Positions 58,325 through 64,000 of a stretch of DNA of 64,000 nt are shown here, piece after piece (within the stretch, counting starts at the first letter, position 1; each line of letters begins with the position of its first letter). The position numbers were made by a program, and so were the translations under genes. Under the pieces are notes generated by a model. That model had not been told where the DNA came from. It saw nothing but the letters and a program-made list of their open reading frames with translations, and did not search any database. This DNA comes from Microstegium vimineum (lineage: Eukaryota > Streptophyta > Magnoliopsida > Poales > Poaceae): NCBI GenBank assembly GCA_022036555.1, contig CM039122.1, positions 6,732,517 through 6,796,516 on the forward strand. Direction: 5' to 3'.

Positions 58325-58333
58325 TTTATATAT
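58325..58333 (+). promoter_or_regulatory. TATA box of the WRKY gene
   Basis: TTTATATAT at 58325-58333 lies 142 bp before the start codon, in a CT-rich context with CCCATCGCC about 30 bp downstream where a start site would be expected. This implies a 5' leader of about 110-120 bp. Confidence 0.6.
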
Positions 58334-58474
58334 CCCGCCTCGTCCCGACCCACCCATCGCCACTCGAACGCTCAAGCATCTCCCTCCTCTCCTTCTTCCT
58401 CTTCCTCTTCCTCTCTCAAGCGAGTCTTCAGTTCTCTTCCCCGTCGACCGACCGCGCTCAACAGGACCCATACC

Positions 58475-59712
58475 ATGGATCCATGGATGATCAGCAGCCA
58501 ACCTTCTCTGAGTCTTGACCTGCACGTCGGCCTGCCGTCGCTCAGCAGCCTCCACCATGCGCCGGTGACCGTCGCCGCCTTGGCCAGGCCCAAGGTGCTC
58601 GTCGAGGAGAACTTCCTGCCTCTGCATCTGCCTCCAAAGAAAGAACCAGAGGTATATGCAACAACGCAATAACCTGAGCAGCCACTCACCATGGATAGCA
58701 TGCATGATCCATTCATTTCATTCTCGCTTGATTGACGGGAGCCAACCAAAGATCGAATCTAACGGATTGTGTGTTTCCTTGACTCGATCAGGTCGCGGCT
58801 CTGGAGACGGAGCTACATCGGATGACGGAGGAGAACCGGCGCCTATCGGAGGCGCTAGCCACGGTGGCATCCAAATACGAGGCACTACGGAGCCAGTACA
58901 CGGCAACCGCCGGCAACAACAACAACAACAACAACAACCCGTCGTCGACGTCGGAGGGCGGATCCGTGTCGCCGTCGCGGAAACGCAAGAGCGAGAGCAG
59001 CATGGACACCACGCCGGCGCCAGTTACCGCCGCCGCGCACACGCACCTGCACCAGCAGCAGCACCTGGACAACCAGACGGAGGAGTGCACGTCCGGCGAG
59101 CCGTGCAAGAGGATCCGGGAGACGGAGTGCAAGCCCAAGGTGTCGAAGATTTCCGTGCACGCCGACCCCGCTGACCTCAGCCTGGTGGTGAAAGACGGTT
59201 ACCAGTGGAGAAAGTACGGGCAGAAAGTGACCAAGGATAACCCGTGTCCGAGAGCTTACTTCCGCTGCTCTTTCGCCCCGGCTTGTCCCGTCAAGAAGAA
59301 GGTGCAGCGGAGCGCCGACGACACCTCTATTTTGGTAGCAACGTACGAGGGCGAGCACAACCACGACCAGCCCCCGCCGTCGGCGCAGGCGCAGGCTGCG
59401 CATGATGGCTCGTCCCCTGGTGCCAGCAAGAACAACGCGAAGCCGCCGTCGCCGCCGCCGCCAAGGCCGACTGCCGCTGCTGCTCCTCCTGCCGTCGCGC
59501 ACCGCCCGCAGATGCTGCAGCAGCAGCAGCAGGACGCCGTGGCAGCGATGAACGGCGAGCAGCCCGTGGTCGCCGCGGCGGCGTCGGAGATGATCCGGCG
59601 CAACCTCGCGGAGCAGATGGCGATGACGCTGACACGGGACCCTAGCTTCAAGGCCGCGCTCGTCGCCGCGCTGTCTGGACGGATCCTCGAGCTGTCGCCC
59701 ACCAAGGATTGA
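58475..59712 (+). CDS. WRKY71: WRKY transcription factor, group IIa (WRKY71-like)
   Basis: A nuclear DNA-binding regulator of defence and hormone genes, acting at W-boxes. CDS 58475-58651 joined to 58792-59712 (365 aa); intron 58652-58791 has GT...CAG borders in phase 0. The N-terminus MDPWMISSQPSLSLDLHVGL matches the group IIa type. Next come a heptad coiled coil (residues 60-95) for dimerisation, an Asn run (101-108), a basic SPSRKRKSES nuclear signal (about 119-128), and the WRKY domain: WRKYGQK at 198-204 with zinc ligands C218, C224, H248, H250 (C-x5-C-x23-H-x1-H). A Pro/Ala-rich tail with five Gln (302-306) ends in SGRILELSPTKD. The assignment to rice WRKY71 rests on remembered similarity (SSTSEGGSVSPSRKRKSES, TSGEPCKRIRE). 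Odd: there is no intron after the VQR motif. All key residues are present and there are no breaks; this is the only clearly intact protein gene here. Confidence 0.93.
58652..58791 (+). other. Intron 1 of the WRKY gene
   Basis: 140 bp with donor GAG/GTATATG and acceptor GATCAG/GTCGCG. It has stops in the coding frame and starts the coiled-coil exon in phase. A TTGACT W-box lies at 58779-58784, just before the acceptor. Confidence 0.88.
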
Positions 59713-60060
59713 CGGACACAGACGGGATCGGATCGGATACGGGTCAAATTGGCATCACACTGACACAAACACACACGAGAGATTCTTGCAATTCGCTGGC
59801 AGGCAGCCGCTCTCTGTTCACTGTTAGAGCGAAACAGTGATAGCAGAACAAGACGACGGCATGAGGATCTGCAGTTGGGCACACGGCGGCTTGAGATGGG
59901 CAGGCACACGGCGACCTGATCGACGTTGTAACATGCGGAAACACTACTATAGCACAGGAAAAACAACAAGATGTACGAAAGTGTACAATCCCTTGTAGTA
60001 CTGTTTGTAGTTGTAGGCAAACTGTTCATCCAATTGATCAAATGAAAATCATTATATGAT
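59713..60060 (+). other. Probable 3' UTR of the WRKY gene
   Basis: About 350 bp after the TGA, falling in GC content, with AAATGAAAATC and TTGTAGTACTGTTTGTAG motifs at 59990-60050 that could direct polyadenylation. No exact end can be set. Confidence 0.4.
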
Positions 60061-60159
60061 TTTTTTCTCAGTCTCTTCTTCGTTTGAATTGAAACGTGGT
60101 CGTTCCTACTCCTAAGTATACTACTCCGTATTATGTTTCACGATGTTATGGACGACGTA

Positions 60160-60447
60160 TAGGAATATGAAGTAAAAAATCAAGCCACAGAGAAGACACA
60201 TGATTTAACGTGAAAAACCTCTTCGATGTGAAGGGGAAAAACCACGGGCACCAGCCAGCAACAATCTCACTATCTCAAGAGTTTGGGTTACACGCGGCCT
60301 ATGGCGGCTTACAAGAGAATCGAGTCTGCACGAAACCCTAGCAAGGGTATATATCCAACCTCCACCATGCTCCGGCGACGGGCCTCCGTTCCGCTCCGTC
60401 AGAAGCCCGTCCTATATTCTAGAGTGAATTTGGAACAACTCGACTTA
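60160..60447 (-). repeat. Solo LTR fragment of the Tork-like copia family
   Basis: GATTTAACGTGAAAAACC, GTGAAGGGGAAAAACCACGG, GCGGCTTACAAGAGAAT and GGCGACGGGCCTCCG match the LTR at 4149-4427 in the same orientation, with more divergence. No internal region or TSD is seen, so it is an old solo or truncated LTR, about 450 bp past the WRKY stop codon. Confidence 0.8.
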
Positions 60448-61033
60448 AGAATTAACGAATTTGAATTTGAAATCCTCATAGGACTATAGGATGAGTAGTC
60501 CTGTGCAGGCACGTGGACTGAGCAGTGGGTACAAAATACCAAAAGATGGGCGAGATTGGGCGTAGTACGTACGTACGTACGGTACGAGTGGTTTGCCGAG
60601 AATTGGGTTTGAAAAAAGTAGGCGACCCGGCGGCATGGTGGGGCGGGGCCCAGACGGCAGACCACAAGGCCCCACGTGCGACGTTTTGTGCTGTGTGCAT
60701 CGCCGACGCCGGGGGACGGAAGGAAGGAAGGAAGCTGGGTGGAAACGCAAGCCGGTCGGTCTCCTGGACAGCGCTGTGGCCTGTGGGGGCTAGCTAGTCA
60801 AACACGTGCGGGTCGGTCCGGCGCTCCACGACCTGAACCCACGGTGCCGTCGGAGCACTGCCACCCACACCGTGCTGGTGCCTGGTGTGGGTGGCGTAGC
60901 TAGCATCGATACCAATTACCAACCGTCGACCATGCCACTGTACGTGACAATTAGCAGCGGTAGTCAGTTCACAGATACTCACTACTTGGACTACTACTCA
61001 AGACCACCGATCAAATAATCAACTTTTAGTAGA
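60448..61033. other. Intergenic, nothing recognised
   Basis: Contains a (GTAC)n/(ACGT) run at about 60565-60586 and a (GGAA)n run at about 60717-60732. Overlapping ORFs at 60525-60903 look compositional and lack domains. Confidence 0.4.
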
Positions 61034-61274
61034 GGCCCCGTTTAGATGCAACCCAAAAACCAAAAATTTTCAAGATTCCCTGTCACATCGAATCTTGCGG
61101 TATATGTATGGAGTACTAAACGTAGACGAAAAAAAACTAATTACACAGTTGATCGAGAAATTGCGAGACGAAACTTTCGAACCTAATTAGTCCATAATTG
61201 GACATTTTTTACCAAATAACAACGAAAGTGCTACAGTAGCCAAAAGCCAAAATTTTTTGGATCTAAACGCGCCC
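61034..61274. mobile_element. MITE with GGCCCCGTTTAGAT ends, TSD AGA
   Basis: Left end GGCCCCGTTTAGATGC and inverted right end GGGCGCGTTTAGATCC; AGA flanks both sides (61031-61033 and 61275-61277). Internal CCTAATTAGTCCATAATTGG and GCTACAGTAGCC-like blocks are typical of this grass family. 241 bp, non-coding. Confidence 0.78.
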
Positions 61275-61296
61275 AGAGTAATGATGATGAGTCAAT

Positions 61297-61321
61297 AGCC
61301 TAGCCTAGCCTAGCCTAGCCT
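61297..61321. repeat. (TAGCC)n pentamer run
   Basis: Five near-perfect copies of AGCCT/TAGCC in tandem: a short microsatellite. Confidence 0.85.
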
Positions 61322-62159
61322 TCTAGAGAGAAATATCGTCAGTCACGGGCAGGGATCGAACAAAAAGGAGGGAAAACTTGTGGAATGAACTGGACTCTGG
61401 GAACCGTAGAAATTAATCCAGAGAGTGGGAGGGAGTGCCATCGTCGGTATGTCACGATCCAGCCTGTCCGTCCAGCGAGACTGCGAGACAGCGAGGTCTT
61501 TCACGGGAAGGTTCGAAGGTCGCCGCCCGTCGCGATCACCGCACGACTTGCCGGCCACAACATGGATTTTATTTTCTGCACGGCCCAGCTGGATCAACTG
61601 GATTCCAGTTCCACCCGGCCCGGCCGCGACGACGAGAGGGAAGCTAGATCCGTCGATCGGCAGCTAGCAGGTCAAGCTCATGGGACCTGCGCACTGCCCA
61701 GTCACACAGGTTGGCACGCCCGGTGAAGTTGTAGCCTAAACTCCACTTGTTTTTCTACTGATACTGAACCCCGATGAGCTCACTGTCGACTTGGAAAATT
61801 CCATCGCTTCGTTCATCAGGCTGGAACTGACGCTGTGTTATGGATGCTAGCTGTTATTTATTATATACATATGGTGGTGGTGGGCTAGTACATGATGTGC
61901 TTATTAGTAGCTTATTCAGCTACTGTGGTCCGGTACCCGTCGTTTTCTTCCTGCAAATTGTTACAGTACTAAGCTTTCTTTGGAAAAATCAGTCTGCTTC
62001 GTTTTTTGGATTTGTTATGGAACAGTCGCGTGGTCGTATACGGAACCGGTTATTCAGTCAAGCGCACGACCGCAACTTTTCGGGGTGTACAAGTCGTCCG
62101 GTGGCGGCCCACGTTTGACTAGCGCGGGAACTAACTGCCTGCCTACTAAGCGCAGACAC
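61322..62159. other. Intergenic, nothing recognised
   Basis: Mixed composition, with ORFs at 61385-61726 that overlap in three frames and show no domain. No terminal repeats seen. Confidence 0.4.
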
Positions 62160-62740
62160 TGACCCCGACTACACATGACAGTCGTGCCGTGCCGTGCTGG
62201 TCCGTGTCGTGCTTAGTCGTGCTTCGTGTCTGGCCGGGCCGTGTCTGGTCGTGCTTCGTGCCTGGTTGGTGGCCAAAGGCACGGCCCACGGGCCGTTTTG
62301 CCGTGTCGGGCTGCCTATCGTGATGGGCCGGCCCATGACCCGTCATGCGAGAAACACTTCAAAATTCTCAAAAGTGTGTATGTTTTTAACATGTCACAAC
62401 TCAATTATTATTAGCTATCACAAATCATTTTAACAAGTCATTCGGCTCAGTCCTTCAAAGGTGCTCATAGGGGTAGGGTTTACGTGCGTGTGTTCGTAGG
62501 GACGAGTGTGCGTGCATGTTGAGTGTCTGCGTTGTACTATGTACTCTCAAAAAAAATTAGCCGTTGGAATCACAATAACCGGGTCGCTCATGTGCCGCCT
62601 CTTAGATCAGGCTGTGCTCGTGCCGTGCCACGTGCCTAGGTGATGGCCTAGGCACGGCCCACCCACCGGGCCCTGCTCGGGTCGGGCCAAAACGCTGTGT
62701 CATGGGCCGGGCCGTCGTGTCTCGTGTCTTATGTATACCC
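62160..62740. repeat. GC-rich CGTGCCGTG repeat, relative of the hAT MITE at 3612
   Basis: Two blocks (62180-62345 and 62590-62730) are built of GTGCCGTGC, GGGCCGTG and CACGGCCCA motifs, like the interior of the hAT MITE at 3612-4072. No TAAAG...CCAAACGGGCC termini are found, and a SINE tail sits between the blocks. It is probably a diverged, interrupted copy of the same family. Confidence 0.5.
62461..62557 (+). repeat. SINE 3' part with A-tail
   Basis: GTGCTCATAGGGGTAGGGTT, TGTGTTCGTAGGGACGAGTG and the shared tail GTGCGTGCATGTTGAGTGTC lead to an A-run at about 62549-62557. The order recalls the 3' half of Au-type plant SINEs. The Pol III promoter half is missing. The tail is shared with 50609-50662. 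Confidence 0.6.
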
Positions 62741-63702
62741 CCGATTGGTATAGTAAGAGTACTACATGTTTGGGCTCTAATGGGAGATGGACTAAGCTCT
62801 AAAATTTAGAGGTCAGAATCCAAACATGCCATACGTCTTCATGGAAAATCAGAAGCTCGTTCATCTTAATCAACGGTTTATGCAAGTACGTAACGTATTT
62901 TCGGAATCGTATGATCAGGAATCGAGGGTAGGGAAGCTTTTCACTGCGCTTCCTAACGCACGATTCATCAAATTAAAATGACCCAACATATTCTTGTGCA
63001 GTCGTGCCACTGTCTTGTTTTCTCCCGTCTCCGTGGCCCCCCACCGAGCTAAACCAGCTTCACTAGTCGCCTACACTGTGGGTTAATGGTTATCGCCTCC
63101 ACTAAGTCCACTTCTACGCCAACCCGCCATCGTATCTCTTCCCTTCCTAGTTCCTACTTCCAAAGCATTAGGGCCTGCTTAGATTGTTTCCTTGGCTTAG
63201 TTGCAGCGAGCCAAAACTAGGGCGGATGAGAGATTTGTCAAAGATTGCTTCTGAAAGCCGAAGCAAAATTTACAATGTGATAGCGATATGGAAGCCATCC
63301 AAACAGAGAGCTATCTGTTCCATTAAAAGCTGTATAGAAGCGATCGAAACAAGATCTTATAGTAACCTTCTCTTTTATGTCCCATAAGTACGGTTGTGCT
63401 CCCTGTTACTCCACCTCATTTGATCCCAAAGCACTCTTTCCTCATGATAAGTGGATATTTTTCTAGTTTTAAGATGGATCAAATGACTTGTGATTTCCAT
63501 ACTCCACTGACTAGACAAGATGGATCAAATAACTTGTGATCGAGGACCACTACAACCCAAGACTATCAGCCCAGGTTGTTTTTTTTAGAATCCCAAGTAA
63601 ACACCGTGTATCGGGTAAGAAAGCTTACGGGCCCTAATTGGCTGGGCATTGTGGGCTTTGGCCCAAAAAGTAAAAGTAAAGAAAAGAGAGAGAGCAAAAA
63701 AT
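62741..63702. other. Intergenic, nothing recognised
   Basis: A GATGGATCAAAT-ACTTGTGAT block occurs twice (about 63472-63494 and 63519-63541). No ORF or element is otherwise seen. Confidence 0.4.
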
Positions 63703-63784
63703 CGTGGTCGGCAGGATTCGAACCTGCGCGGGCAAAGCCCACATGATTTCTAGTCATGCCCGATAACCACTCCGGCACGACCAC
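63703..63784 (-). tRNA. tRNA-Ser (anticodon AGA)
   Basis: The minus strand gives an 82-nt type II tRNA. The acceptor stem GTGGTCG pairs fully with CGACCAC and is followed by discriminator G. The anticodon arm CATGA-CTAGAAA-TCATG places AGA at positions 34-36. A long variable arm GGGC-TTT-GCCC is typical of tRNA-Ser, and the T arm GCAGG-TTCGAAT-CCTGC is perfect. The A box TGCCGGAGTGG and B box GGTTCGAATCC are intact, and a run of six T follows for Pol III termination. It reads UCU and, with inosine, other UCN serine codons. Nothing suggests a pseudogene. Confidence 0.96.
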
Positions 63785-64000
63785 TTTGCTGTTGATGTTT
63801 GAAATACATTATATATAACACAAAAATGGTTATAAAGTCCCAGAAATTTATGGAACGAACGTAACAAAGGCTGATGATGGAAGAGTAGGTGCCACGTCGT
63901 GTGCCGTTTCTTCGCGCGAGATCGCCGGCTTTTCATGCTGTGCACTGGCGCGTGAGCTCGACGGGACGAGGTCACGAGGAGACCCGATGGGACCGACCGA
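63785..64000. other. Right-edge DNA, upstream of the tRNA-Ser gene
   Basis: Short AT-rich segment directly upstream of the tRNA on its strand, then GC-rich DNA to the window end. No recognisable gene. Confidence 0.4.

Noticed and set aside
58885..59502. 205-codon minus-strand ORF over the WRKY gene
   Set aside because: Antisense shadow of GC-rich WRKY coding sequence, with Arg/Val-rich low-complexity content.
1..64000. CRISPR array, prophage or bacterial operon
   Set aside because: No regularly spaced identical repeats, no ribosome binding sites, and spliced plant gene structure throughout.

Overview
This window is nuclear DNA of a plant, almost certainly a grass (Poaceae, panicoid or similar). 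Three things point there. The one complete protein gene is a very close match, as I remember the family, to rice WRKY71 (WRKY group IIa). The repeats are typical grass families: a Sirevirus-type copia, a Reina-type chromovirus, Stowaway, Tourist, hAT and CACTA MITEs, and Pack-MULEs. Coding DNA is GC-rich while intergenic DNA is AT-rich. The organism cannot be named from the sequence alone.

Layout. 1-1010: probable promoter, 5' leader and leader intron of a minus-strand gene that leaves the window on the left. 1790-3300: anonymous composite DNA with tandem repeats. 3612-4072: a hAT MITE with an 8-bp target-site duplication (TSD). 4149-6869: a decayed, internally deleted minus-strand Tork-like copia element. 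7742-8077: a Stowaway MITE. About 8700-9252: a CACTA end carrying a tRNA-like box. 9253-25715: a minus-strand LINE split by a 13.9-kb Sirevirus-like copia element (10135-23999, TSD CAAAG), which is itself split by a CACTA transposon (12376-14684, TSD TTA). 26950-30634 and 43020-46351: two solo LTRs of one family in opposite orientations, each with a perfect 5-bp TSD. Between them lie Tourist-type MITEs, a TRIM with an intruding gag fragment (33438-34407), a CACTA MITE (34413-35395) and a Pack-MULE carrying a captured gene fragment and its own hAT MITE (39272-40929). 50884-56398: a structurally complete but inactivated Reina-like Ty3 element. 58475-59712: the WRKY gene, with a TATA box and several W-boxes upstream. 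60160 to the end: a copia solo-LTR fragment, a small MITE, a SINE tail, a GC-rich relative of the hAT MITE, and a tRNA-Ser(AGA) gene.

The only genes likely to act for the host are the WRKY transcription factor, the tRNA-Ser gene and the gene whose 5' end may lie at the left edge. Everything else recognised is transposon-derived, and every element coding region has stops or frameshifts. No CRISPR array, bacterial operon or viral gene set is present. The strongest structural results are exact element boundaries supported by matching target-site duplications.
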